A stretch of 64,000 nt of DNA, taken from assembly GCF_019468565.1 (NCBI RefSeq), contig NZ_CP080521.1:1364001-1428000 (forward strand), written 5' to 3'. Positions within the stretch are counted from its first letter, which is position 1; each line of letters begins with the position of its first letter. This DNA comes from Pseudonocardia sp. DSM 110487. Lineage in GTDB: Bacteria > Actinomycetota > Actinomycetes > Mycobacteriales > Pseudonocardiaceae. The notes beneath the pieces are model-generated. The model saw only the letters and a program-made list of their open reading frames with translations, had not been told where the DNA came from and made no database searches. Shown piece after piece: positions 1 to 9,510 of the stretch. The translations under genes and the position numbers were made by a program.

Positions 1-1
1 C

Positions 2-967
2 GCGGCGCGGGCCGTGATCGCCAACCGGTCCGCGATCGGCGAGCAGTTCGTGGACCTGCAGCCCGACGACGGCGATCCGCCGTACCTCACCGAGGGTTCC
101 GTGATCGCGGTCGAGCGCACCGAGCTTCCGCCGCGCACCGAGGACGTGCTGGCCCACCTGGACGGGCTGCTCACGAGCGTGCCGATCGACTCCGTGCAGA
201 CCGTCGTCGCGGAGCTGGGCACCGCGTTCGACGGCGCCGGACCGCCGCTGCAACGGCTGCTCGACGGCGGAGGCGCGTTCGTCGACACGGCCAGCGAGCA
301 CCTGCCGCAGACCGTCGGGTTGCTCGCCGACGGCCGCACCGTGCTGGCCACGCAGGAGGACCAGAGCGCGGAGATCCTCGCCTACAGCAAGGGCCTCCGG
401 CAGATCAGCGAGCAGCTCGCCGACTCCGACCCCGACCTGCGCCGCGTGATCACCGCGTCGCCCCGGGTGGCCCGGCACATCGAGGACCTCCTGCGGAAGT
501 CCGGTTCGGACATGTCGGTGCTGATCGCGAACCTGCTCACCGTCTCGGAGGTCACCGAGAGCCGCACTGACGCCATCGAGCAGCTGCTGGTGGCGTTCCC
601 GGTGATCAACGCGTTCACACCGAGCACCGCCCCGGACGGGCGGGGGCACCTGGGCCTCGTGCTCAACTTCTTCGATCCGCTGCCGTGCACGAGGGGCTAC
701 GAGGAGACCGCCCAACGTCGTGCCGACGAGCTCACCACGGCCGAGCCCAACTACGACGTGGGCTGCGCCGAGCCCGACGGCAGCCCGATCAGCGTGCGGG
801 GAGCGCAGAACGCGCCTCGCGGTGACGAGCCGGACGGTCCGGCCGAGGCAGGCGGTTCCGGCACGGAGGCCGAGCCCGAGGTGGAGCCGCAACGGTTGCC
901 GGGCCCCGTCGGGCAGATGGACGGCGGCGGCGCACGCACCCTCGCCCAGCTGCTGGGGCTGCCGTGA
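2..967 (+). CDS. Mce-family lipid-transport protein, C-terminal part (cut by window start)
   Basis: The reading frame is open from base 2, so the gene begins upstream and about the last 320 residues are seen. The sequence has the long helical region typical of Mce proteins after the MlaD/MCE core, including a stretch around LVLNFFDPLPCTRGYEET that resembles the conserved C-terminal part of MceF-type subunits, followed by a Pro/Gly/Glu-rich tail. Mce proteins form periplasmic tubes that carry lipids or sterols to a YrbE/Mkl ABC transporter. The next two genes are Mce-associated membrane proteins and overlap by 4 bp, so this is the last mce subunit of an operon. The MCE domain itself is outside the window, so the subunit letter is not certain. 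Confidence 0.82.
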   Translation, partial: AARAVIANRSAIGEQFVDLQPDDGDPPYLTEGSVIAVERTELPPRTEDVLAHLDGLLTSVPIDSVQTVVAELGTAFDGAGPPLQRLLDGGGAFVDTASEHLPQTVGLLADGRTVLATQEDQSAEILAYSKGLRQISEQLADSDPDLRRVITASPRVARHIEDLLRKSGSDMSVLIANLLTVSEVTESRTDAIEQLLVAFPVINAFTPSTAPDGRGHLGLVLNFFDPLPCTRGYEETAQRRADELTTAEPNYDVGCAEPDGSPISVRGAQNAPRGDEPDGPAEAGGSGTEAEPEVEPQRLPGPVGQMDGGGARTLAQLLGLP

Positions 968-1458
968 GGATCCCGCCGCGGACGCTCCTCGTCGCATGGG
1001 CAGGGCTCGCGACGGTCGTCGCAGGGCTGCTGTGGTGGCAGGCGGCCTCCGACCCGGACGTGCAGCTCGCCGGCACCCGTGACGTCGTGCTCGACGCCGG
1101 CTCTCGCGCGCTGGTGGAGCTGAGCACGATCGCGGCCGCCGACGCCGATGCGGGCCTCGACCGGTGGGAGCGCGCCGCCACCGGGCCCCTGCTGGATCAG
1201 CTGCGGGAGCAGCGCGAGCAGAACCTCGCCGCGGTGCGGGCGGCGGGGACCACCAGGTCCGTCCGGCTGCTGCGTGCCGCGGTCACCGAGGTGGACCTCG
1301 CGCGCGGGACGGCACGTGTCATCGCGGCCCTCGAGGTGACGGAGAACGCCGCCGCTCCCTCGCGGACCAGGCTCGACGGCCAGCTCGTTGAGACGCCCGA
1401 CGGGTGGAAGGTCGCCGCGGTGGAGGCCGTGGGCGTCTCGACGGGACAGGACCGGTGA
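964..1458 (+). CDS. Mce-associated membrane protein
   Basis: Starts with GTG inside the stop of the mce gene (GTGA overlap), which fixes the start. It encodes 164 residues: one N-terminal membrane segment (about residues 7-27, LLVAWAGLATVVAGLLWWQA) followed by a soluble extracytoplasmic domain of mixed helices and strands that ends in a pattern of the type DGWKVAAVEAV. This is the usual layout of Mam (Mce-associated) proteins, which resemble a small NTF2-like fold and are thought to stabilise Mce complexes. It lies between the mce gene and a second protein of the same layout, so co-transcription is very likely. No enzyme motif is visible. Confidence 0.8.
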   Translation: MRIPPRTLLVAWAGLATVVAGLLWWQAASDPDVQLAGTRDVVLDAGSRALVELSTIAAADADAGLDRWERAATGPLLDQLREQREQNLAAVRAAGTTRSVRLLRAAVTEVDLARGTARVIAALEVTENAAAPSRTRLDGQLVETPDGWKVAAVEAVGVSTGQDR

Positions 1459-1976
1459 GCGTGATCGAATCGCTGATCAAGCGGGTGCCGACCGCCGTTC
1501 TCGCCGCGGTCGCGGTCCTCGCCACCGTGCTGGCGCTGTGGTCGGGCGCGGCCACGTACCAGCTGCGCACGGACGGAGCCGCCGCCAACCACGCCCTCAC
1601 CGACGTAGCGGGGACCGAGGCGGTGATCGACGGCGTGACCGAGGCGGTCGAGACCGTCTTCTCCTACGAGTACCGCGACACCGCCCGCACCCGCGAGGCC
1701 GCCAGGGAGCTGCTCGTCGGGGCGGCCGTGGAGCAGTACGAGGCCCTGTTCGCCGAGGTCGAGCGGCGGGCGCCGGAGCGCAGGACGGTGCTCAGCACGG
1801 CCGTCCGGTCAGTCGGAGTCGTCGAGCTGCGCGACGACCGGGCAACCGTGCTGGTCTTCGTCGATCAGCAGATCCTGCAGGGCGACGGCACGCACACGTC
1901 CGGCGCGAGCCAGCTGGAGATCTCGGTGGTCCACGACGACGGCTCGTGGCGGATCGACGGCATCACGGTCCTCTGA
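1455..1976 (+). CDS. Second Mce-associated membrane protein
   Basis: The frame could be extended further upstream, but the GTG at 1455 overlaps the previous stop (GTGA) and puts the hydrophobic segment (AVLAAVAVLATVLALWSG) near the N-terminus, as expected. The roughly 173-residue product has one membrane anchor and a C-terminal domain ending in a motif like DDGSWRIDGITVL, the same pattern that ends the preceding protein, so the two are paralogues. The role is inferred to be accessory to the Mce lipid importer. A 108-bp gap separates it from a convergent gene, so this is the end of the mce operon. Confidence 0.78.
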   Translation: MSVIESLIKRVPTAVLAAVAVLATVLALWSGAATYQLRTDGAAANHALTDVAGTEAVIDGVTEAVETVFSYEYRDTARTREAARELLVGAAVEQYEALFAEVERRAPERRTVLSTAVRSVGVVELRDDRATVLVFVDQQILQGDGTHTSGASQLEISVVHDDGSWRIDGITVL

Positions 1977-2084
1977 GCGGGCAGGCGCGCCAGAAGTTCC
2001 GCGAGTCGGGCTTTGAGTGCGGGCGAGTCGCGCTCTCGATGCACGCGAGTCGGGGTGTCAGAGCGGGCGAAGTGTGGTTCCGCG

Positions 2085-2996
2085 TCAGCTCGGGTCAGAG
2101 CCGCGGAGCGCGGCGAACCACAGGCCCGAAGCGGCGAGCAGGGCGGTCGTCCCGGACCAGGTGCCGATGCCCCCACCGTCGATGTAGGTCCAGAGCAGCG
2201 CGACGAAGGGGGCCGGGAGCAGCAGCGGGAGGTCCGCGCGGAACTGCCGGTGCAGCCGGGCGAGGCGGGCCATCCGCTCGATCGTCGACTCGTCCGGCGC
2301 AGCCGGGTTGTCAGTGCGCCGCCCACGGGGCTCCCGCGCCCGGACCGGCCCTGACGGGTGGAGCATCTGCCCGTCCACGTCCACCGCGACGAGGCGATCG
2401 TGCAGCGGGTCGCCGTGCACCCGCACGGTGGCGGGCGAGCGGAGTCCGACGAGCACCGGGTCGAAGTGGACCGGGATCCACATGTGGGGCGCCGTCTCGG
2501 TCTCCAGCCAGCTGCGTGCGACGAGCCCGGACTGGACCCGCACGCGGCGCACGGTGAGGCTCCGCCCCGTGCGCGCGGCCGCCTGCCTGCGGCTCAGCAG
2601 CTGCCAGCCGCCCACGACGACCACCACTGCGGCGACCGTTCCGGCCAGGTAGAGGGTGCCGAGCTCGCTGTCCGCGTCGGCGAGGACGGCCGCACCCGGA
2701 ACCAGCGGCGTGCCTGGTGCGGCCGGGTCGTAGGCGACCTCGGTGCGGGTGCCGACCGGGGGCGCGGAGCCGGCGAGCTCGACGAGGTCGGTCCGCTCGG
2801 TGCCGTGCTCCGGCGTCCAGCGCACCTCGACCCGGCTGCCGTCGACCGCGCTGATCGTGCCCACCGTCCGCCCGGTGAGGGTCGAGAGCCGCTGGGAGGC
2901 GGCCGCGAGCGCCGTTCCCGCGACGACGGCGAGCACGGCGCACACGGCGAGGACGAGCCCGGACGTGACCAGCCCGTACCGCAGGGCCCGGCTCAC
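2085..2996 (-). CDS. Membrane protein, DUF3592-like
   Basis: 303 residues with a membrane segment at about residues 9-33, a soluble beta-rich part, a second membrane segment near 116-134 (VAAVVVVVGGWQLL) and two hydrophobic segments near the C-terminus (about 256-300). The beta-rich middle with the pattern VGTRTEVAYDP resembles DUF3592 proteins, whose function is unknown. It starts 1 bp after the stop of the upstream solute-binding protein, so it is probably the last gene of the dpp-like operon, although nothing shows a direct role in transport. The family assignment is tentative; that it is a membrane protein is clear. Confidence 0.65.
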   Translation of the reverse strand: MSRALRYGLVTSGLVLAVCAVLAVVAGTALAAASQRLSTLTGRTVGTISAVDGSRVEVRWTPEHGTERTDLVELAGSAPPVGTRTEVAYDPAAPGTPLVPGAAVLADADSELGTLYLAGTVAAVVVVVGGWQLLSRRQAAARTGRSLTVRRVRVQSGLVARSWLETETAPHMWIPVHFDPVLVGLRSPATVRVHGDPLHDRLVAVDVDGQMLHPSGPVRAREPRGRRTDNPAAPDESTIERMARLARLHRQFRADLPLLLPAPFVALLWTYIDGGGIGTWSGTTALLAASGLWFAALRGSDPS

Positions 2997-2997
2997 G

Positions 2998-4683
2998 TCA
3001 GCCCGTGAAGCCGATCTCGGTGTAGTCGAGGTCGGCGAAGCCCTTGGCGCCGAAGTTCACCAGCGTGCCGCGCACCGCGACGGCGCCGGTGGCCTGGTAC
3101 AGCGGCACGAGCGGCATCTGCTCCCACAGTGCCTGGTCGATCCGCTGGCAGAGCTCGATGCGTTTCACATCGTCCAGCTCGGCGCTGGCCTGCGCGAACA
3201 GCGCGTCGATCTCCGGGGTGTTGATGCGGCTCACGTTCGACTCGCTGCCCGAGACGAAGACCTCGCGGCTGTCCGTGATCGGGAACGGCGAGCCGGAGTA
3301 GGCGAAGCCGATCATGTCGAAGTTGCCGGGCGTCACGTACTGGTCGAACAGGTCCGGGGACGCCGCCGGGATCACCTCGACGCCCACTCCGATCGCCCGC
3401 AGCTGCTGCGAGGTGATGGCCACGATCCGCTCGCTGATGGGGTTGCCCGCGGTCGCGACGTAGCGCACGTTCAGCGGCTGCCCGTTCCGCGCGCGGACCT
3501 GGCCCTCGCCCGGCGAGACCCAGCCCAGCGCGTCGAGCGCGGCATTAGCGGCGGCAGGGTCGTACGCGACGCCCTGGGCGTGGTCGACGTAGTTCTCCGA
3601 CCCCTGCACGAAGATGAACTGGTTGAGGGGCGCGATGCTCGGGACGATCTGACCGACCAGCGCACTCGCGATGGCCTGGCGATCCATGCCCTGCACGATG
3701 GCTCGCCGCAGCGCAGGGTCGGACAGGATGGCGCCCGGCCCGCCGTTGAACGTGATGTGGTTGAAGAGCGGCTCGACGGCCTGCCGCACGACCACACCCG
3801 GGATCCCCCGCGCGCGGGCGGACAAATTGACGTCCGACCCGATGCGGTAGTAGTCGATCTCGTTGTTGGCAAGGGCGTCGGCGAGCGCGCCTCGCTCGAC
3901 GACCCGGTAGATGATGCGGCTCAGCTTCGCAGGCTCTCCCCACCACCTCTCGTTGCGCACGAGCGTGATCGTCTGAGCCGTGGTGTCGACGGTCTCGGCC
4001 CGGAACGGGCCCGCCGTCGTGCCGATCGACGTCAACCAGCCCCGGTTGAACGCCTCCGGGTCGGCGTTGGTGGCCGCCGGGTAGATGTGCTCGTACATCG
4101 CGCGCCACTCGGCGTAGGGGCTGGCGAACGTGACCACGGCCTGCTTGTCGTCGACGCCCCGCTCCACCGAGGCCACGCTGTCGTAGCCGGCGGTGTCGGC
4201 CGGTAGGTAGGCCGGATTGGTGCCGTTCAGCGCCTGCCACTGCGCCTGCAGATCCCGCCACGTGAGTGGCGTGCCGTCGCCCCACGTGGCCGCCGGGTTG
4301 ATCGTGTAGGTCACGACCTGCGGAGTGGCGGAGGTGAGCTCGATCGAGGTGAAGTAGTCCTCGTCGAGGCTCACGCTGCCGTCGGCTTCGCGGACGAAGG
4401 CGCCGGGCATCAGGGCTTCAACGATGTCGCGGTTGTCGAGGAGGTTTCCGTCGACGTGGTTGATGTTGAAGTTGTCCGGGATCGCGTCCAAGGGCCAGCG
4501 GAGGTCGCCGCCGTCGCGGACCTGCTCACGGGCGACCGGGTTGATGTCGTTGACACCCCGCTGCTGCTCTTCGATCCCGGCGAGCCCGCCGGTGCCGTCG
4601 CCGCCGCCACTTCCACCGCATGCGGTCAGCAGCAACGCCATGGCGACGGCGCCCACCGCGAGACGGCGCGAACGGGTCCTCAT
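2998..4683 (-). CDS. ABC transporter substrate-binding lipoprotein (SBP_bac_5 type), copy 1
   Basis: 561 residues. The N-terminus is a lipoprotein signal with lipobox LTAC followed by a Gly/Ser-rich linker. The rest is a full-length peptide/nickel/oligopeptide-binding family 5 protein, with features such as the ATWGDGTPLTWRDLQAQW segment and YYRIGSDVN. It would capture a peptide or similar solute outside the cell for the permeases encoded upstream (9507-10484 and 8578-9510). It lies 17 bp downstream of a close paralogue (4701-6389) with the same domain layout, which suggests tandem duplication and possibly different ligand ranges. The ligand cannot be read from sequence. Confidence 0.9.
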   Translation of the reverse strand: MRTRSRRLAVGAVAMALLLTACGGSGGGDGTGGLAGIEEQQRGVNDINPVAREQVRDGGDLRWPLDAIPDNFNINHVDGNLLDNRDIVEALMPGAFVREADGSVSLDEDYFTSIELTSATPQVVTYTINPAATWGDGTPLTWRDLQAQWQALNGTNPAYLPADTAGYDSVASVERGVDDKQAVVTFASPYAEWRAMYEHIYPAATNADPEAFNRGWLTSIGTTAGPFRAETVDTTAQTITLVRNERWWGEPAKLSRIIYRVVERGALADALANNEIDYYRIGSDVNLSARARGIPGVVVRQAVEPLFNHITFNGGPGAILSDPALRRAIVQGMDRQAIASALVGQIVPSIAPLNQFIFVQGSENYVDHAQGVAYDPAAANAALDALGWVSPGEGQVRARNGQPLNVRYVATAGNPISERIVAITSQQLRAIGVGVEVIPAASPDLFDQYVTPGNFDMIGFAYSGSPFPITDSREVFVSGSESNVSRINTPEIDALFAQASAELDDVKRIELCQRIDQALWEQMPLVPLYQATGAVAVRGTLVNFGAKGFADLDYTEIGFTG

Positions 4684-4700
4684 CGTTCTCCTCGTGTTGT

Positions 4701-6389
4701 TCAGCCGACGAAGCCGATGTCGGCGTAGTCGACGGAGGCGAAGCCATTCGCCCCGTAGTTCGCGAGCGTGCTGCGCACGGCGTAAGCGCCGGTGGACTGG
4801 TACAGCGGCAACTGCGGCATCTCCTGCCAGAGCAGCTCGTCGATCTGCTGTCCCAGCTCGACCCGCCGCGCGTCGTCGAGCTCGCGGATCGCCTGGTCGT
4901 ACAGGGCGTCGATCTCGGGGGTGCTGATATGGCCGTAGTTCTGCTCGCCCGACGTCGAGTAGACGTTGCGGGTCGAGGTGACGGGGAACGGGGTGCCTTC
5001 CCAGCCGAACGTGATCATGTCGAAGTTGCCCGGTGTGACGTACTGGTCGAAGAAGTCACCTGCGGCCGCCTGCACGAGCTCGACACCGATGCCGGCGTTG
5101 GCGAGCTGGTCCCGGATCAGCGCCGTGATTCGCTCGGTGATCGGGTTACCTGCATCGGTGACGAGTCGCAGGGTGAGCGGGCGCCCGTTGTTCGTGCGGA
5201 CCTGGCCCTGGCCGGGGGATGTCCAACCGAGCCGGTCGAGTGTCGCGGTCGCGGCTGCCGGATCGAAGGTCACTGCCTGCGCGTGGTCGACGTAGTCCTT
5301 CGATCCTTGGACGTAGAGGTAGTTCCCCAGCGGGGTGGTCTCCGGGGCGATCTGGCCGATCAGCGCGCGGGCGATGGTCTGGCGGTCGATGCTCTGCGCG
5401 ACCGCGCGGCGCAGTGCCGCGTCCGCCAGCAGGGAGCCGGGCGCGCCGCCGAAAGTGATGTGGTTGTACCGCGGCTCGACAGCCTGCCGGATTTCGGTGC
5501 CCGGGATGGACTGCGCGCGGGCGAACAGGTTGACGTCCGAGCCGATCGCGTACCAGTCGATCTCGTTGTTGGCCAGCGCGTCGGGCATGGCCCCGCGCTC
5601 GACGACTCGGAAGATGATCCGGTCGAGCTTCGCCCGGTCACCCCACCACTTCTCGTTGCGCACCAGCGTGATCGTCTGCGCCGTCGCATCGACGCTCTCC
5701 AGCCGGAACGGCCCGGCCGAGGTGGGCACGGCATTGATCCAACCGCTGTTGAACACGGCCGGGTCGGTGTTCGTGGACGCCGGGTAGATCGGGCTGAAGA
5801 GGCTGCGCCACTCGCTGAACACCCGGGTGAACGTGACGACGGCCTGCTTGTCGTCCACCCCGCGCTCGACCGAAGCGATGTCCTCGTATCCGGTGGTCGA
5901 GGCGACCTGGAACGCCGGGTTGCTGCCGTTCAGCGCCTGCCACTGGGCCTGCAGGTCGCGCCAGGTGATCGGCGTGCCGTCGTCCCACGTGGCCTCGGGC
6001 CGGATCGTGTAGGTGATGGTCTGCGGTTCGCTCGACGTCAGCTCGATCGAGGTGAAGTAATCGGTGTCCACCTCGACCGTCGCGTCGGGAAGAGTGCGGT
6101 GGGCGCCGGGCATGAACGCCGAGATGACGTCGCTGTTCACCCCCAGCGTGCCGTCGACCTGGTTGCGGTTGAAGTTGTCCGGGAGCTGGTCGAGCGGCCA
6201 GCGCAGGTCGCCACCGTCCGGGATCTGGTCGCGCGGCACGGGGTTGATCTCGTTCTGGCCTTGCTGCTGCTGGTCGGGTGCCACCACCGGGGTGCCGCCT
6301 CCGCCCGATCCGCCGCCACAGGCGCTCAGCACCAGCGCGGTGGCGGCGACGAGCGCGCCCACCGTCACGGTCGTCGACCGGATGCGCAT
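4701..6389 (-). CDS. ABC transporter substrate-binding lipoprotein (SBP_bac_5 type), copy 2
   Basis: The open frame extends upstream to 6629, but the ATG at 6389 gives a perfect lipoprotein signal (MRIRSTTVTVG, lipobox LSAC, then a Gly-rich linker), so I use that start; the extension would overlap the ATPase gene. The mature protein is the same family-5 solute-binding fold as its neighbour at 2998-4683 and is similar along its whole length (for example the shared ATWDDGTPITWRDLQAQW and WYAIGSDVN segments). It belongs to the leftward operon permease-permease-ATPase-SBP-SBP. The function is extracellular solute capture; the ligand is unknown. Confidence 0.9.
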   Translation of the reverse strand: MRIRSTTVTVGALVAATALVLSACGGGSGGGGTPVVAPDQQQQGQNEINPVPRDQIPDGGDLRWPLDQLPDNFNRNQVDGTLGVNSDVISAFMPGAHRTLPDATVEVDTDYFTSIELTSSEPQTITYTIRPEATWDDGTPITWRDLQAQWQALNGSNPAFQVASTTGYEDIASVERGVDDKQAVVTFTRVFSEWRSLFSPIYPASTNTDPAVFNSGWINAVPTSAGPFRLESVDATAQTITLVRNEKWWGDRAKLDRIIFRVVERGAMPDALANNEIDWYAIGSDVNLFARAQSIPGTEIRQAVEPRYNHITFGGAPGSLLADAALRRAVAQSIDRQTIARALIGQIAPETTPLGNYLYVQGSKDYVDHAQAVTFDPAAATATLDRLGWTSPGQGQVRTNNGRPLTLRLVTDAGNPITERITALIRDQLANAGIGVELVQAAAGDFFDQYVTPGNFDMITFGWEGTPFPVTSTRNVYSTSGEQNYGHISTPEIDALYDQAIRELDDARRVELGQQIDELLWQEMPQLPLYQSTGAYAVRSTLANYGANGFASVDYADIGFVG

Positions 6390-6463
6390 CGGGACGGTCC
6401 TTCCTGTCACGGCAACGGCAATTCGGAACGGCAATTCAGGCGGCCATGTTTCAAAGTGCAACG

Positions 6464-8581
6464 TCACAACACCGCGTGCGGTGCGGCGAAGTGGCACGCC
6501 ACCTCGTGGTCGTGCGTGTCGTGAGCCTTGCCGGGCGGGGGTTCCAGCCGGGGGTCGTCGTTCTCGCACCGCTGCCGATCGGCGGCGCTCAGCGCGGCGT
6601 AGCGGAAGCACCGGCTGCGGAAGCGACACCCCGACGGCGGTTCGGCGGGGCTGGGCAGGTCGCCGGTGAGCAGGATGCGTTCGCGGGAACGTTCGACTGC
6701 GGGGTCCGGCACCGGGATCGCCGAGAGCAGCGCCTGCGTGTACGGGTGCTCGGGCGTCCGGAACACCGTGCGCACGTCGCCGATCTCGACGATCCGCCCG
6801 AGGTACATCACGGCGACGCGATCGGCGATGTGCCGCACGACCGACAGGTCGTGGGCGACGAACAGATAGGCGAGCCCGAGCCGGACCCGCAGCTCCTCGA
6901 GCAGGTTGACGACACCGGCCTGGATGGAGACGTCGAGGGCCGACACCGGCTCGTCCAGTATCAGGAGCTTCGGCTCGAGCGCGAGTGCCCGCGCGATGCC
7001 GACCCGTTGCCGTTGCCCACCGGAGAACTCCGCCGGGTAGCGGCTCGCATGCTCCGGCCGCAGGCCTACGAGCTGCAGCAGCCTGGGGATCCGTCGGCGG
7101 ACCTCATCCCGTGGCACGTGGTGCGTGACGAGCGGTTCGGCGAGGATGTCGCCGACCGGCATCCTCGGGTCGAGCGAGGCGATCGGGTCCTGGAACACCA
7201 CCTGGACGTCCCGCCGCAGTGCCGTGCGGTCCTTCGCGGTCAACGTACGGACGTCGCGGCCGAGCACTTCGACCCTTCCGCGCTCGGGTGCCTCGAGCCC
7301 GAGGATCTCCATCAGCGTCGTGGTCTTCCCGCAGCCCGATTCCCCGACGAGGCCGAGTGTCTCGCCTGCCCGGATGTCGAATCCGACCCCGTCGACGGCG
7401 TGCACGGTGCCGACCCTTCGGCGGAAGACCATGCCGGTCGTGACCGGATAGTGCTTGATCAAGTCGTCGACCCGCAGGACCGACTCGCGCCGCTCGCGCG
7501 GTATCTCGGGTGGCCCCGGCACCGGCTCCGCTCCGTACACGTCGGCGGCGTCGCGTCGTTCGAGCTCGCTGCTGCGGTGGCAGGCCGTGTGGTGGGAGTG
7601 GCCGGCGACGGGTTCGAGGTCTGGTTCGACTTCGCGACAGAGGTCGACGGAGAGGGGGCAGCGCGGCGAGAACGGGCAGCCTGCCGGCATGTCGGTGAGT
7701 GCGGGCGGTTGCCCGTCGATCGGGACCAGCGGCCGTCGCTCGTCCGCGTCGAGCCGGGGGAGCGAGCCCAGCAGGCCCAGCGTGTAGGGCATCCGCGGGC
7801 GTGCGAACAGCTCGTCGACGGGCGCGGTCTCCACGGCGCGGCCCGCGTACATCACCATGACGCGGTCGGCGGTGCCCGCGACGACGCCCAGGTCATGGGT
7901 GATGAGCATGATCGCCGCGCCGGTCACAGCCCGTGCGGTCTTCAACACCTCGAGCACCTGCGCCTGGACTGTGACGTCGAGCGCGGTGGTCGGCTCGTCG
8001 GCGATGATCAGATCCGGGTCGTTGGCGATGGCCATGGCGATCACCGCGCGTTGCCGCATGCCGCCTGAGTACTCGTGCGGGAAAGCGCGGGCTCGTGCGG
8101 CGGCGTTCGGGATGCCCACGAGGTCGAGCAGTTCCACCGCCCGCGCCCGTGCCGCGGACGCCGACATGCCGCGCCGGTGGATCCGCAGTGCCTCGGCGAC
8201 CTGGTCGCCGACCGTGTAGACCGGCGTGAGCGCGGACAGCGGGTCCTGGAAGACCATCGCGATCTTGTGGCCGCGGACGCGGGAGAGCTCGGCGTCCGGC
8301 TTGCCGAGCAGTTCGACTCCCTGGAACCGCACGGAGCCGGTGACCCGCGCCTGGCCGGGCAGGAGCCCCATCACCGCCATCGAGGACACCGACTTCCCGG
8401 ATCCCGACTCCCCGACGATCCCGAGCACCTCGCCGGGCGCGAGGTCGAAGTCCAGCCCGCGGACGGCTTCGACCCGGCCGGCCTCGCTGGGGAACGACAC
8501 GGTGAGGTCCCGTACGGCCAGCACGGGCTCGGCCGCTGCCACCGGGGCGCCCTCGAACAAGGGCTCCGCGCGACTCATCAT
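6464..8581 (-). CDS. Fused double ATPase of a dipeptide/oligopeptide-type ABC importer
   Basis: 705 residues containing two complete nucleotide-binding domains in tandem. The first has Walker A GESGSGKS, signature YSGGMRQR and Walker B LIIADEPT, followed by a Cys-containing OppD-type C-terminal segment (CPFSPRCPLSVDLC). The second has Walker A GESGCGKTT, signature FSGGQRQR and Walker B LLILDEPV, and a second Cys-rich tail (CRFRSRC). These correspond to DppD and DppF, usually separate genes, so the two are fused here. The ATG overlaps the stop of the permease gene (ATGA). It would energise import of the solute bound by the two downstream lipoproteins. Confidence 0.93.
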   Translation of the reverse strand: MMSRAEPLFEGAPVAAAEPVLAVRDLTVSFPSEAGRVEAVRGLDFDLAPGEVLGIVGESGSGKSVSSMAVMGLLPGQARVTGSVRFQGVELLGKPDAELSRVRGHKIAMVFQDPLSALTPVYTVGDQVAEALRIHRRGMSASAARARAVELLDLVGIPNAAARARAFPHEYSGGMRQRAVIAMAIANDPDLIIADEPTTALDVTVQAQVLEVLKTARAVTGAAIMLITHDLGVVAGTADRVMVMYAGRAVETAPVDELFARPRMPYTLGLLGSLPRLDADERRPLVPIDGQPPALTDMPAGCPFSPRCPLSVDLCREVEPDLEPVAGHSHHTACHRSSELERRDAADVYGAEPVPGPPEIPRERRESVLRVDDLIKHYPVTTGMVFRRRVGTVHAVDGVGFDIRAGETLGLVGESGCGKTTTLMEILGLEAPERGRVEVLGRDVRTLTAKDRTALRRDVQVVFQDPIASLDPRMPVGDILAEPLVTHHVPRDEVRRRIPRLLQLVGLRPEHASRYPAEFSGGQRQRVGIARALALEPKLLILDEPVSALDVSIQAGVVNLLEELRVRLGLAYLFVAHDLSVVRHIADRVAVMYLGRIVEIGDVRTVFRTPEHPYTQALLSAIPVPDPAVERSRERILLTGDLPSPAEPPSGCRFRSRCFRYAALSAADRQRCENDDPRLEPPPGKAHDTHDHEVACHFAAPHAVL

Positions 8582-9510
8582 CCGTCCTTGGGTGCGCGCT
8601 GGGAGCTGGAATCGAATGCGTCACGCAGGCCGTCGCCGACGAGGTTCACCGACAGCACCGCCATCACCAGGAAGCCCGCGGAGAAGAGGAACAGCCACGG
8701 GTAGGTCAGCGCGGAGTCGGTCCCCGCGGCGATCAGCGAGCCCAGGGACACGTCGGGTGGTTGCACCCCGAAACCGAAGAACGACAGGCCGGTCTCAGCG
8801 AGGATGGCGGAGCCCACGGTGATCGTGGCGTCGATGATCAGCAGCGATGACATGTTCGGCACGATGTGCCGGAAGATGATCTTCCACGGCGGCACACCCA
8901 TGAACCGAGCGGCCTTGACGAACTCCCGCTCCCTCAGCGAGAGCGTCATGCCGCGCACGATTCGGGCCGTGATCATCCAGCCGAACGCGGCGAGCAGCAC
9001 GACGAAGATCAGCCAGGTGTCGCCGCGGAAGCTGGGGGAGAGGATGGCGATGATCAGGAACGACGGCAGGACGAGGAGCAGGTCCACGAGCCACATCAGG
9101 GCTCGGTCGACCAACCCGCCGAAGTAGCCTGCCGCCGCGCCGACCACCGCCGCGAGACCGGTCGAGATCACACCGACCAGCAGGCCGATGACCAGCGACT
9201 TCTGCAGTCCGCGCATGGTTTGCGCGAAGACGTCCGCGCCGACCTGCGTCGTTCCGAACCAGTGTTCCACGGACGGCGCCTGCAGGAACGCCGTGTAGTC
9301 GAGCTGGTCGTACCCCCAGTGGTTCACCAGCGGGCCGAGATAGGCGAGCGCGAACAGCAGCACGATCGACGCGAGTCCCAGCAGCGCCTGCCAGTTGCGG
9401 AAGAAGCGGCGCGCGACGAGACGGCCGCGGGAGGACCGCTGTGCCGTGGCGAGCTCGGCCGGCTGCCCGATGGGCGTGGAGCTGTCGACCGGTGCTGACA
9501 TGCCGCTCAC
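8578..9510 (-). CDS. dppC: ABC importer permease, DppC/OppC type
   Basis: 310 residues with six predicted membrane segments and an N-terminal cytoplasmic extension typical of DppC. The EAA loop that contacts the ATPase is visible around EFVKAARFMGVPPWKIIFRHIVPN. The start overlaps the end of the dppB-like gene by 4 bp and its own end overlaps the ATPase start, so translation is coupled. It forms the membrane channel together with the DppB-like protein. The gene symbol is used in the family sense only; the transported solute is unknown. Confidence 0.9.
   Translation of the reverse strand: MSGMSAPVDSSTPIGQPAELATAQRSSRGRLVARRFFRNWQALLGLASIVLLFALAYLGPLVNHWGYDQLDYTAFLQAPSVEHWFGTTQVGADVFAQTMRGLQKSLVIGLLVGVISTGLAAVVGAAAGYFGGLVDRALMWLVDLLLVLPSFLIIAILSPSFRGDTWLIFVVLLAAFGWMITARIVRGMTLSLREREFVKAARFMGVPPWKIIFRHIVPNMSSLLIIDATITVGSAILAETGLSFFGFGVQPPDVSLGSLIAAGTDSALTYPWLFLFSAGFLVMAVLSVNLVGDGLRDAFDSSSQRAPKDG

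Noticed and set aside
2743..4206. Long plus-strand frame opposite the first binding protein
   Set aside because: It is the antisense image of a GC-rich gene; the lipoprotein on the minus strand has a signal peptide and family motifs.
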